A stretch of 40,289 nt of DNA, from NCBI RefSeq assembly GCF_900119485.1, contig NZ_FPJZ01000007.1, positions 1-40,289 of the forward strand. Direction: 5' to 3'. The stretch is from Thermoactinomyces sp. DSM 45891. Its GTDB lineage: Bacteria > Bacillota > Bacilli > Thermoactinomycetales > Thermoactinomycetaceae. The notes under the pieces are model-generated. The model searched no databases, was not told the origin of the DNA, and saw only the letters and a program-made list of their open reading frames with translations. Positions 1 to 7,731 of this stretch are shown in pieces; the stretch's first letter is position 1, and each line of letters starts with the position of its first letter. A program made the translations under genes and the position numbers.

Positions 1-46
1 TCTCAGGTCTCGGTTTCTTACTCACTCTTTAGTTTTGAAGGAATAC

Positions 47-84
47 AAAAAACCTCTTCTATTTTCAAGTAGAAGAGGTTTTTT
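47..84 (+). terminator. Rho-independent terminator of an upstream gene outside the window
   Basis: A 15-bp perfect stem (arms 47-61 and 70-84) closes an 8-nt loop, and the right arm runs into a T tract. It probably ends a plus-strand gene lying before the window. Confidence 0.8.
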
Positions 85-194
85 TTCTATCTATAAAGAA
101 TAGAATTGTAAAACGAATAACTATTCATTTAATTGAAAGTTTATGCTACAATAATAGAACAAGATATGGATCTCCCCCTTATTTTATTCCCTAT

Positions 195-228
195 AAAAAG
201 AGTAGACCTCGTAGAGTCTACTCTTTTT
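195..228 (-). terminator. Terminator of the EamA-type permease gene
   Basis: A perfect 13-bp inverted repeat (195-207 with 216-228) has A5/T5 ends, so it can work in both directions. It lies 27 bp past the stop codon of the minus-strand permease gene. Confidence 0.75.
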
Positions 229-254
229 GGTTCACTCCCAATAAGTAAATCAGG

Positions 255-1106
255 CTACAATCGAATAATCACCAATCCTATAACCAGAAGAACTAGTGCC
301 AACTTCTGAAAAGGCGATAACCGCTCCTTATACACCAAAATAGAAAGCAACGCTACCACCAAACTATTCGTGGCAAAAATCGGGGAAACGATGCTTGCTG
401 GTCCATCTTGCAACGCTAGCGTATACGCCTGCATCCCTGCAAAAGAAAAAATCCCCGAGCTTAGTCCCCAGATCCAACCCACTTTTATAGCTCTTGTCGA
501 ACCGAGATTCCCTCGTTTATAAAAAGAATCAATCGCAAACCAGATAACACCCATCAAGTAACTAATAAACAGAATCATGCTGTTCGAACGATCTAATTCC
601 TCTGTAATTTTGAGACCACCTGTCCGTAAAAAGAATAAGACCATAGCCACAAATACATATAAATACCATGTTTTATTACGAATCCGTAAGTTTTCATTTG
701 GGTCGATAGGGATGATAAAGATAGCTAAAACTAATAAGCTAACACCAATTGATTCAGTTAATGAAAGTGATTCGTTGTAAAATAGAACAGACATGATGAC
801 AATAAATAATATGTTGCTGTTAATAATTGGAGAAGTGAGGCTAGCTGGACCCCAATCTAGTGCTTTCATAAACAAGATATTACCTGCAATGGATCCGAAA
901 CCAATGATAAGACCGGCGGTCCATACGATCGGAGAAGTATCCCATTCCCCAGTAACTAAAAGATAACCTAAAAATCCGAGAGTGCCAGTGACGTATAATC
1001 CAAATAGTAACGTAGTATGCGAGCCTTTTTTTGCGGAGCTGACTTTCATCATAAAGCCAGCCAACCCGAAGGCCAAGGAGCAAAAAAGTGAGAGTAGAAT
1101 CCACAT
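255..1106 (-). CDS. EamA/DMT-superfamily permease
   Basis: This 283-residue protein is almost entirely hydrophobic, with about ten membrane segments in two similar halves (roughly residues 2-130 and 145-283). That is the duplicated EamA layout of drug/metabolite transporters. Each half carries a conserved PASL(T/-)SPI or PASIVSPIF motif, typical of the family. The length is normal (about 280-300). The ATG is preceded by an AGAAAGGAA ribosome-binding site. It is transcribed alone on the minus strand, from a promoter at 1145-1173 to a hairpin at 195-228. The substrate cannot be told from sequence; relatives move amino acids, nucleosides or other small metabolites. Confidence 0.88.
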   Translation of the reverse strand: MWILLSLFCSLAFGLAGFMMKVSSAKKGSHTTLLFGLYVTGTLGFLGYLLVTGEWDTSPIVWTAGLIIGFGSIAGNILFMKALDWGPASLTSPIINSNILFIVIMSVLFYNESLSLTESIGVSLLVLAIFIIPIDPNENLRIRNKTWYLYVFVAMVLFFLRTGGLKITEELDRSNSMILFISYLMGVIWFAIDSFYKRGNLGSTRAIKVGWIWGLSSGIFSFAGMQAYTLALQDGPASIVSPIFATNSLVVALLSILVYKERLSPFQKLALVLLVIGLVIIRL

Positions 1107-1144
1107 GATGAAAACAAATTCCTTTCTAGTTGTCGAATGGATCT

Positions 1145-1173
1145 ATTGTAACTCTTCGTGAACCTTTAAACAA
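1145..1173 (-). promoter_or_regulatory. Sigma-A promoter of the EamA permease gene
   Basis: Read on the minus strand, TTGTTT (1168-1173) and TACAAT (1145-1150) are separated by exactly 17 bp. They lie about 40 bp upstream of the permease start. Confidence 0.6.
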
Positions 1174-1207
1174 ATTGTGAATAGAAGAGATGAATCGTAG
1201 TAAGCAT

Positions 1208-1246
1208 GGTACAATAGTTGCAATATGAATGTGTCTTTCGGAGGAG
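1208..1246 (+). promoter_or_regulatory. Extended -10 promoter and RBS of the TPR protein gene
   Basis: TGGTACAAT (1207-1215) is an extended -10 element with no good -35. CGGAGGAG (1239-1246) lies 5 nt before the ATG at 1252. This favours that start over the in-frame ATG at 1225, which sits in front of the RBS. Confidence 0.55.
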
Positions 1247-1251
1247 TTTTT

Positions 1252-1947
1252 ATGGTAAACGACTTAATGCAGTTAAAAGCAGAAGCTTATGAAGAGGTAG
1301 GGAGAATGCTTCCTAACGATACGTTTAACCATTTTGATCAAGAACTAACTGCTCGAATGTTAGTAGCGGTCTCGTGCATGCGGAAAGGGTTAAAGGACCT
1401 CGCATACCGTCTATTTGCAGTGAATGCACAGGAAGGTCCACAGGAGAATGCGAATCAGCATTTTGCTTATGTAAGAAGCTTGATTGAGATGGCGGAGATG
1501 GATGCCGAGAGAGGCCAATATGCGCTAGCCGAAGAAGAGATGGCTGAGGCATTAGTTCAGTATCCTGATTCGATGAGTTATATGATGAGTAGAGTTCATT
1601 TGGAGGTGTACCTTCAATATTATCGCTTTCAAGCAGGAAAACATACATTGGCTGATGAGGAATTAAGAAGGGTAATTGATCGAGAAAAAAATCGATTTTC
1701 AAGCTATCCAGATCGAGATGGTGTAGCGTTAGTAGGTCCGGGACTTTGTTATGCGATTCATCAACTTGCTCTGTTTTATGCAGAGGAAGGAAAGTGGGAG
1801 CAAGCTTGTTCTACGATGAAACAATCAGAGATGTATGCGATGGAAACCAATCCTTCTCTGATCGAAGAGGCACAAAAATTTCTGTCTCAAGGACAGGGAG
1901 AGGAAGCTTTTCAATTGTTGCAACAAGCTTACTTGTACCACGAGTGA
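1252..1947 (+). CDS. TPR-like helical repeat protein of unknown function
   Basis: This is a 231-residue soluble protein with no signal peptide. It is rich in Ala, Glu, Leu and Tyr, and its paired helices resemble tetratricopeptide repeats, for example around residues 75-100 (RGQYALAEEEMAEAL) and 170-200 (YAEEGKWEQACSTM). The start at 1252 is chosen because of the strong RBS at 1239-1246. TPR proteins are scaffolds for protein contacts; no catalytic motif is visible. It appears monocistronic: the next plus-strand gene starts 184 bp later with its own RBS. Confidence 0.7.
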   Translation: MVNDLMQLKAEAYEEVGRMLPNDTFNHFDQELTARMLVAVSCMRKGLKDLAYRLFAVNAQEGPQENANQHFAYVRSLIEMAEMDAERGQYALAEEEMAEALVQYPDSMSYMMSRVHLEVYLQYYRFQAGKHTLADEELRRVIDREKNRFSSYPDRDGVALVGPGLCYAIHQLALFYAEEGKWEQACSTMKQSEMYAMETNPSLIEEAQKFLSQGQGEEAFQLLQQAYLYHE

Positions 1948-2131
1948 TCGATAGTAGCTGGTCTCCATGTACAAAATAAGTTTTTATTGTGGTTAAAGTT
2001 TATTTTTTCCATGACGTTTTGCTACTAACTCTTATCTCCATTCGAAAAGGGTGGTAAAATGAGAGAGGCTGGATGTTAAGATGAAGCATCTATACGCACA
2101 TATCAAATTTGTAATGTAGGGAGTTTTTAGT

Positions 2132-2611
2132 ATGAAAGGAAATGCTGAAACTCTATTATTTTCTAAGGAAGTCGCCCCTTTCATTATCCCGAAGGAACTG
2201 GTAACAGTTGTAAAGCCTGATTGGACGTTGGATCGTGCTTTATTAGTCCTTACACGTCGTGGGCAGAATTCAGTTCCTGTTATTAATGATGAGAATCAAA
2301 TTGAAGGAGTCATTAGCAAAACGAATATCTTAGATCATCTGTATGAGCTAAGTCGTGAAAAAGAAAATGAACTTGATTTTTCAAAGCTAAATCAATTTCA
2401 AGTGCATGAAGCAATGGATTTGAATCACAGTGGAATCTTATCAAACTCAATTTTTTCCTTTGCTTTTGAAATCCTAGTGAATCGGTCCTATATACCTATT
2501 ATTGATATACGGAACCAATTTTTAGGGATTTTGACTCGCAGGGTAATGATGGAAAAAGTAATTGAATATTTTCATGGTGAATACTTGCAGACATTGGCAG
2601 ACCCTGTGTAG
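2132..2611 (+). CDS. cbpB: CBS-pair protein of the CbpB/DarB (YkuL) type, c-di-AMP sensor
   Basis: This 159-residue protein consists essentially of two CBS motifs. The first covers about residues 25-75 (ALLVLTRRG...SVPVIND...IEGVISKTNI) and the second about 90-145, ending in LGILTRRVMMEKV. From memory, the spacing and wording match B. subtilis YkuL (ALLVLTKTG, GIFTRRVVLKEL). That protein binds cyclic di-AMP and, in its free form, contacts Rel and pyruvate carboxylase. A matching role in potassium or stringent control is inferred by homology. The RBS TAGGGAG lies 8 nt before the ATG. In B. subtilis ykuL lies near dapH-dapL; here the dap genes are about 10 kb away with other genes between. Confidence 0.8.
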   Translation: MKGNAETLLFSKEVAPFIIPKELVTVVKPDWTLDRALLVLTRRGQNSVPVINDENQIEGVISKTNILDHLYELSREKENELDFSKLNQFQVHEAMDLNHSGILSNSIFSFAFEILVNRSYIPIIDIRNQFLGILTRRVMMEKVIEYFHGEYLQTLADPV

Positions 2612-2661
2612 TCTTCGTAATGAGGTATGATGTACTGGGGAACATAATAGAGAAAACAAAT

Positions 2662-2695
2662 AAGCCGCTTTAGGGGTACCTCCCTAGGGCGGCTT
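2662..2695 (-). terminator. GC-rich hairpin between convergent genes
   Basis: A near-perfect 14-bp stem (2662-2675 with 2682-2695) lies between cbpB and the minus-strand gene at 2708. On the minus strand it is followed by a T-rich tail (TTATTTGTTTT), so it probably ends that gene and may serve both. Confidence 0.6.
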
Positions 2696-2707
2696 CTGAC
2701 GTTTAGG

Positions 2708-3229
2708 TTAAATGAAATGTTTAGAAGAGGGGTGTTTGCCTTGTTGTTGAAGATCTTGTAACAGTTTGCGCTTGGAACAAGTATGGAGAAATTGAATGAT
2801 TTCTTCCCAATAGAGGGTATCATGATTTCGATCTAATTCAATTGAGGTGTTTTTTTGATGGAGAAGCCAGCTTTGTAATGTGATTACCATTAGCGGGAGA
2901 TGAAAATCTTCATAATAGCAATTTGCTAGCATTTCTTTCATATCGTCGTAAACATTTTTAAATACGATTTCTTGTATAATTTCAGGCAGAAAGGGTGCAA
3001 TCCGAACCTCTTTACGTTGCTGTTCCCAAAATTTTAGTAGCCTTCTTTTACTTAGGCTGTATCTGTAGGTCGTAACACCAATTGGTTCTGTTGAAGAGAT
3101 TTGGTAATCTGATTTTTGCTCATAAGCCATAGGCCATCGCTTTTTTTCAATCGTTCTATTCAATAATAAGGGAAAAACATTTTCATGGGCGAGGTTGAAA
3201 TCTTGATTACGAGTGCGAATCTTCTTCAT
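2708..3229 (-). CDS. Hypothetical protein
   Basis: A 173-residue basic protein with no signal peptide or membrane segment. The ATG has a very good RBS (AGGAGGC, 7 nt away), so it is likely to be expressed. The middle (residues 85-150) looks helical and contains several Trp, His and Tyr residues (YYEDFHLPLMVITLQSWLLHQ). The N terminus is strongly charged (MKKIRTRNQDF). I do not recognise a family and see no metal site or catalytic signature. Confidence 0.6.
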   Translation of the reverse strand: MKKIRTRNQDFNLAHENVFPLLLNRTIEKKRWPMAYEQKSDYQISSTEPIGVTTYRYSLSKRRLLKFWEQQRKEVRIAPFLPEIIQEIVFKNVYDDMKEMLANCYYEDFHLPLMVITLQSWLLHQKNTSIELDRNHDTLYWEEIIQFLHTCSKRKLLQDLQQQGKHPSSKHFI

Positions 3230-3408
3230 AAAATCTGCCTCCTAGCGAAAATAAGAAAGAGAAAAAAATGGATAAAAGCTACTTTCTAGAGAGGATTATA
3301 TAGCTACTTCTATTTTACATGAATGATGGATGTTCTATTAGCAATGAGTGTGTAGAAAGATTGAATGATTAATGTGTTTTGAAAAATAAGTATGAAGGGA
3401 GGAAATCG

Positions 3409-3492
3409 ATGGAAATGATAGACACAAATCTATTTTATCGAATTCATAGAGAAAAAGATACGGAAAAAGTGCACAATATATTAGAGAAATAG
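3409..3492 (+). CDS. Possible 27-residue peptide
   Basis: The reading frame encodes a charged, mildly amphipathic 27-residue peptide (starts MEMIDTNLFYRIHRE, ends HNILEK). An AAGGGAGG ribosome-binding site lies 6-7 nt before the ATG, which is the main argument for it. It stops 10 bp before the end of the convergent zinc-ribbon gene. No known small protein is recognised. Confidence 0.35.
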   Translation: MEMIDTNLFYRIHREKDTEKVHNILEK

Positions 3493-3501
3493 AGAAAAAT
3501 T

Positions 3502-3678
3502 TTACTGAATTCCTTTATTTTTATCTTTAGATTTTGGTTCCTGTTCTTTTTTTAAAGAAAACCAACCATTTTCTAGTGGTATGTAATGATTTCTGTTTTT
3601 CTTGTGCAGAGGGCAAAAATCACACCTTCCACCAGGACGATTTTTATAACACTCAATGCAGCGAACGGGTTGGCTCAT
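3502..3678 (-). CDS. Small zinc-ribbon-like protein
   Basis: The encoded protein has 58 residues, with two CxxC pairs (CIEC at residues 7-10 and CDFC at 19-22) that could hold one zinc ion. A basic, Lys-rich tail follows. The ATG at 3678 is preferred over the in-frame ATG at 3732 because AGAGGTG lies 8 nt before it, and because the extra 18 upstream residues are hydrophobic and unlike the rest. The partner is unknown; a nucleic-acid or protein-binding role is only a guess from the zinc-ribbon look. Confidence 0.55.
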   Translation of the reverse strand: MSQPVRCIECYKNRPGGRCDFCPLHKKNRNHYIPLENGWFSLKKEQEPKSKDKNKGIQ

Positions 3679-3826
3679 GTTTTGCACCTCTTTTGTGAAG
3701 AATAAAAATATTTGATTGTACTGAAATAACATGGGTACGGTGTAGGAGTGAAGGCTATAATAGCGTTAAAGAAATTCATTTTGGAAACATTTCTTGAACT
3801 CCTACGAGAGGTCGAGTAGAATAAAA

Positions 3827-3848
3827 TGAGAATCACTTGATAATCACT
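3827..3848. repeat. Tandem 11-bp direct repeat upstream of suf
   Basis: TGAGAATCACT (3827-3837) is followed directly by TGATAATCACT (3838-3848), one mismatch. The TGATAAT core resembles half of a Fur-type box, but the two copies are direct rather than inverted. Confidence 0.4.
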
Positions 3849-3903
3849 CTAATCTAGATTTTGATTTCATCATATCATATCCTTGATTTAGAGAGAATGT
3901 GCT

Positions 3904-3929
3904 AACGTCGATTCAACGGAATGGACGTT
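3904..3929. promoter_or_regulatory. Dyad, candidate operator of the suf operon
   Basis: The arms AACGTCGATTC (3904-3914) and GAATGGACGTT (3919-3929) form an 11-bp inverted repeat with one mismatch around a 4-bp centre. It abuts the putative -35 at 3930, a usual place for a regulator site. The regulator is not known. Confidence 0.45.
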
Positions 3930-3958
3930 TTGCATTTATGATTACGAGAATATATAGG
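3930..3958 (+). promoter_or_regulatory. Putative suf operon promoter
   Basis: TTGCAT (3930-3935) is followed after 17 bp by TATAGG (3953-3958). It lies 30 bp before the sufC start codon. It is a moderate match to the sigma-A consensus. Confidence 0.4.
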
Positions 3959-3988
3959 TATCGATTTTGATTTCATGGAGGGAATAGA

Positions 3989-4774
3989 ATGTCAAATAAA
4001 CCGAATCTAACGCTCAAAGATATAAAAGTAGAGATCGAAGGGCGAGAAATCTTAAAGGGTGTCAATGTTGAGATCAAGGGTGGAGAAATTCATGCCATCA
4101 TGGGACCGAACGGAACAGGTAAGTCCACACTCGCTTCTGCTCTAATGGGTCATCCCAAGTATGAGATCACAGGCGGGGAAGCACATCTAAATGGAGAAGA
4201 CTTACTGGAAATGGAAGTAGACGAGCGTGCTCGTGCGGGTCTTTTTCTAGCTATGCAATATCCATCTGAAATAAGTGGTGTCACGAACTCTGATTTCCTT
4301 CGTAGTGCAGTAAATGCGAAGCGTGGCGAAGGAAATGAAATCTCGCTTATGAAGTTTATCCGTGAGATGGACTCTAAGATGGACGTACTAGAGATGGATC
4401 AAAAGTTTGCTACTCGTTATCTGAATGAAGGCTTCTCAGGTGGAGAAAAGAAGCGTAACGAGATCTTACAATTGATGATGCTTAAGCCAGGCATAGCAAT
4501 CTTAGACGAGATTGACTCGGGCCTTGATATTGACGCGTTAAAAGTAGTAGCAGAGGGTCTAAACTCGATGCGTAATGATGAGTTTGGTTGTCTCATTATC
4601 ACTCACTATCAACGTTTGTTGAATTATATTAAACCGGACTTTGTTCATGTATTTATGCAGGGGCGTATCGTGAAATCAGGTGGACCCGAACTAGCTGAGC
4701 GCCTTGAGGCAGAAGGCTATGACTGGGTAAAAGAAGAGTTGGGTATTGAAGACGAAACCGTAGGAAAAGGGTAA
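3989..4774 (+). CDS. sufC: SufC, ATPase of the SUF iron-sulfur assembly scaffold
   Basis: SufC is the ABC-type ATPase that binds SufB and SufD and drives the shape changes needed to build Fe-S clusters in the cytoplasm. The 261-residue protein has Walker A GPNGTGKST (39-47), the SufC-type signature FSGGEKKR (149-156) and Walker B with its D-loop, ILDEIDSGLD (171-180). The switch histidine lies in LIITHYQRL. DEIDSGLD rather than DEPTSGLD is typical of SufC. The RBS GGAGGG lies shortly before the ATG. It is the first gene of sufCDSUB, and the stop is 2 bp from the first possible sufD start. Confidence 0.97.
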   Translation: MSNKPNLTLKDIKVEIEGREILKGVNVEIKGGEIHAIMGPNGTGKSTLASALMGHPKYEITGGEAHLNGEDLLEMEVDERARAGLFLAMQYPSEISGVTNSDFLRSAVNAKRGEGNEISLMKFIREMDSKMDVLEMDQKFATRYLNEGFSGGEKKRNEILQLMMLKPGIAILDEIDSGLDIDALKVVAEGLNSMRNDEFGCLIITHYQRLLNYIKPDFVHVFMQGRIVKSGGPELAERLEAEGYDWVKEELGIEDETVGKG

Positions 4775-4776
4775 GG

Positions 4777-6078
4777 ATGGTGTTGGCGATGAGCTTAGAG
4801 ACAAAATTGCAGTTTGATGGTCAGTTTATAGCCAAGCTGTCTCAGGATCTTAGGGAGCCTGCTTGGATGTTAGAGCATCGTTTGGCCGCTTTTCAAAAAA
4901 TAAATGAGCTTCCGCTACCTAAATTGGAGAAAACCAATCTAAGTAAATGGAACTTTGATCGCTTTATTCCTTATACAGAAGCGTCTCCTCTACAAAACTT
5001 GAGTGAATTGCCAGAAGAGGTACAAGCGCTTTTGTTTGATGAAAAAAACGTCTTGGTGCAGAAAAATTCATCTGTGGTTTATAAGCAACTGCAGGATGAG
5101 TTACAAGCCAAAGGTGTTATTTTTACGGATTTGCATACAGCTAGTAGTAATCACGAGGATTTGGTCAAGCAGACCTTTATGACTCTGGTTACGAAGGATG
5201 CGCACCGTTTGGCTGCCCAACACGGCGCACTGGCTACGGGAGGGATCTTCCTCTATGTACCACGCAATGTAGAAGTAGAAATCCCATTCCAAGGCCTCTT
5301 CTATGCAGAAGGGGAACAGGTTGCGATTTTCCCGCATGTAGTGATTGTGGCAGAAGAGAATAGCCGCGTGGAATTTGTGGCAAACTTTGCTTCCAAAGGG
5401 GAGGTAGCACTCTCTAACGCCGTGATTGAAGTCATTGCGAAGCAAAATGCAAAAGTGAGGCTTGCTACAATTAATCACATGGGAACTTCTACTGTTGACG
5501 TATTATATCGACGTGCCAATATCGGCCGCGATGCAGAAGTAGAATATATCATTGCCGATCTTAGCGAAGGTCGCGTGATTTCCGATAGCACAAGTCACCT
5601 TAATGAATCAGGTGGTATCGCAAACGTAAAATCTGTAGCCCTTGGTTCTGGAGATATGAGAGCCAATATTACTTCCTCGGCGTACCATTGGGGTACGCAC
5701 ACTGCGAGTGACGTAAATGCGCGTGCGGTGATGAAAGATAATGCTTCTAGCATTACAAACAGTATTACGAAGATCGAGAAGGGTGCTAGTAAAGCGGATG
5801 GTCAACAATCGAGTAAAGTGCTAATGCTTAGTGATCAATCTCGTGGTGATTCAAATCCAATCTTGCTAATTGATGAAAATGACGTAACAGCGGGTCATGC
5901 GGCCTCTGTTGGCCGAGTGGACGAGAATCAATTGTATTATCTAATGTCTCGTGGCATTTCGCGTGTAGAGGCAGAGCGTCTCGTTGTCCGGGGATTCTTA
6001 GATGCAGTTGTTTCGGAGATCCCTTCTGATAGCTTACGTAAAACGATTCATCAGTTAATCGAGAGGAAACTACGATGA
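4777..6078 (+). CDS. sufD: SufD, SUF scaffold subunit
   Basis: SufD pairs with SufB and SufC in the SufBC2D complex, where Fe-S clusters are formed. The 433-residue protein has an N-terminal helical part (EPAWMLEHRLAAFQKI near residue 27) and the long beta-helix of the SufB/SufD family. The C-terminal AGHAASVGRVDENQLYYL segment holds His374, which aligns with the cluster-related His of E. coli SufD. Two starts are possible: ATG 4777, 5 nt after AAAAGGG, and ATG 4789, which by homology fits better (MSLETKL against MTLGTKL in B. subtilis, from memory). Its stop codon overlaps the sufS start by 4 bp (ATGA), suggesting coupled translation. Confidence 0.95.
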   Translation: MVLAMSLETKLQFDGQFIAKLSQDLREPAWMLEHRLAAFQKINELPLPKLEKTNLSKWNFDRFIPYTEASPLQNLSELPEEVQALLFDEKNVLVQKNSSVVYKQLQDELQAKGVIFTDLHTASSNHEDLVKQTFMTLVTKDAHRLAAQHGALATGGIFLYVPRNVEVEIPFQGLFYAEGEQVAIFPHVVIVAEENSRVEFVANFASKGEVALSNAVIEVIAKQNAKVRLATINHMGTSTVDVLYRRANIGRDAEVEYIIADLSEGRVISDSTSHLNESGGIANVKSVALGSGDMRANITSSAYHWGTHTASDVNARAVMKDNASSITNSITKIEKGASKADGQQSSKVLMLSDQSRGDSNPILLIDENDVTAGHAASVGRVDENQLYYLMSRGISRVEAERLVVRGFLDAVVSEIPSDSLRKTIHQLIERKLR

Positions 6079-7298
6079 CTAACCCATGGAAAAAGGATTT
6101 TCCGATCCTACACCAACAGGTAAACGGTCACCCGTTAGTTTACTTAGATAGTGGGGCAACTTCTCAGAAGCCGTATTCCGTTATCGAAGCAATGACCCAG
6201 TATTATGAAGGCTATAACTCAAACGTTCATCGTGGCGTTCATACTCTGGGGACAAAGGCAACAGATGGATTTGAAGGTGCTCGTGAAAAGGTACGCAAAT
6301 TCATTCATGCTAAATCGGTTCAAGAGATTATTTTTACCCGGGGCACGACAACAGCGATCAATCTAGTTGCTTCCAGTTATGCGAGGGCGAATCTTAAACC
6401 AGGTGATGAGATTATCACCACGGTGGCGGAACATCATAGTAATTTTATCCCTTGGCAACAGGCGGCTAAAGCGACAGGAGCTACTTTTAAGTTTCTTCCG
6501 CTAGAAGCAGATGGGACACTAGATATAGCGAAAATAGCCGAGATGATTACACCACAAACGAAGATAGTGGCAATCCACCATTTATCGAATGTGATGGGGA
6601 CGGTACAACCGATTAAAGAACTTGCACAGATGGTTCATGCGGTGGGAGGTGTCATCTCTGTAGATGGTGCTCAAGCGGCGCCGCATATGAGAGTGGACGT
6701 TCAAGACTTGGATGTAGACTTCTATCAATTTTCTGGCCATAAAATGATGGGCCCTACGGGAATCGGAGTACTATATGGGAAGAAGTCTTTGCTCGAGCAG
6801 ATGGAACCGATTGAGTTTGGCGGAGAAATGATCGATTTGGTCGACCTGCATGATTCTACTTGGAAAGAGCTACCTTGGAAATTTGAAGGTGGGACTCCGA
6901 TCATCGCAGGAGCAATTGGGCTTGGAGCTGCTATCGACTATCTAGAATCCGTAGGAATGGATATAATGGAGGCGCACGACCGCAAACTGGCTACGTACGC
7001 AGCTGAGCAGATGAGCCAGATCGAGGGGCTTACGATTTATGGTCCTAAGTCAGAACGTACAAGTCTTGTTACATTTAATCTGGATGATGTTCACCCACAT
7101 GATGTGGCTACTGTGCTCGATGCAGAGGGAATCGCCGTTCGTGCTGGCCACCATTGTTGTCAACCGTTGATGAGATGGTTAAAAGCGACTGCTACAGCGC
7201 GTGCGAGCTTTTATCTCTATAATGACGAATCGGACATTGATGCCCTTGTAAAAGGATTAAAAAAGACAAAGGAGTACTTCGGACATGTCTTTAGATGA
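6075..7298 (+). CDS. sufS: SufS, PLP-dependent cysteine desulfurase
   Basis: SufS takes sulfur from cysteine and leaves it as a persulfide on its own cysteine, handing it to SufU. The 407-residue protein is a class V aminotransferase-fold enzyme. The PLP lysine is Lys223 in FSGHKMMGPTGIG, and the catalytic cysteine is Cys361 in RAGHHCCQPLM. SVDGAQ (195-200) and VAEHHSNF (118-124) complete the PLP pocket. A second Cys follows at 362, where B. subtilis has Ala (from memory). Start and stop overlap both neighbours (4 bp with sufD, 14 bp with sufU), which is typical of this operon. Confidence 0.97.
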   Translation: MTNPWKKDFPILHQQVNGHPLVYLDSGATSQKPYSVIEAMTQYYEGYNSNVHRGVHTLGTKATDGFEGAREKVRKFIHAKSVQEIIFTRGTTTAINLVASSYARANLKPGDEIITTVAEHHSNFIPWQQAAKATGATFKFLPLEADGTLDIAKIAEMITPQTKIVAIHHLSNVMGTVQPIKELAQMVHAVGGVISVDGAQAAPHMRVDVQDLDVDFYQFSGHKMMGPTGIGVLYGKKSLLEQMEPIEFGGEMIDLVDLHDSTWKELPWKFEGGTPIIAGAIGLGAAIDYLESVGMDIMEAHDRKLATYAAEQMSQIEGLTIYGPKSERTSLVTFNLDDVHPHDVATVLDAEGIAVRAGHHCCQPLMRWLKATATARASFYLYNDESDIDALVKGLKKTKEYFGHVFR

Positions 7299-7713
7299 TC
7301 TTTATCGCCGCGTCATCATGGATCATTATCAACATCCGCGTAATAAAGGGACGTTTGAAGATGGAACCGTCTCAATTGAGCTTAACAATCCTACGTGTGG
7401 GGATCGTATTTCCCTACAACTTCACTTAAAAGAGGGTAAGATTACGAAGGCGATGTTTACGGGTGAAGGTTGCTCTATCAGCCTATCTTCCGCCTCCATG
7501 ATGACAGAAGCAGTAAAAGGGTTAACGTATGAACAGGCCTTAGAACTTGTTGATCTATTTTCTCGTATGATGCAGGGAGAAGAGATCGATATTGAGAAAT
7601 TCCCGCTAGAAGATATCGAAGCCCTGACTGGAGTGGCAAAATTTCCTGCTCGTATCAAATGTGCAACGCTGGCGTGGAAAGCTCTCGAAAAAGGGGTAAA
7701 TGAATATAAATAA
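7285..7713 (+). CDS. sufU: SufU, zinc-dependent sulfurtransferase
   Basis: SufU accepts sulfur from SufS and passes it to the SufBCD scaffold in Firmicutes. The 142-residue protein is IscU-like but carries the SufU zinc ligands: Cys38 and Asp40 (NPTCGD), Cys63 (GEGCSIS) and Cys126 (RIKCATLAW). The insertion in the middle of the fold is that of SufU, not IscU. It starts inside the end of sufS and ends 18 bp before the sufB ATG. Confidence 0.96.
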   Translation: MSLDDLYRRVIMDHYQHPRNKGTFEDGTVSIELNNPTCGDRISLQLHLKEGKITKAMFTGEGCSISLSSASMMTEAVKGLTYEQALELVDLFSRMMQGEEIDIEKFPLEDIEALTGVAKFPARIKCATLAWKALEKGVNEYK

Positions 7714-7731
7714 TTGAAGGAGGAGAGAAAC

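Larger units (their letters stand above)
3857..3976. repeat. Two copies of a 14-bp sequence flanking the suf promoter
   Basis: GATTTTGATTTCAT occurs at 3857-3870 and again, identically, at 3963-3976. The second copy overlaps the area just before the sufC RBS. The two starts are 106 bp apart, bracketing the dyad and the promoter. Confidence 0.45.

Noticed and set aside
1225..1251. Upstream ATG of the TPR protein
   Set aside because: It lies before the GGAGGAG site; the ATG at 1252 is properly spaced from it.
5101..5478. Antisense frames inside suf genes
   Set aside because: Shadows of strongly conserved coding sequence, with no RBS and no family resemblance.
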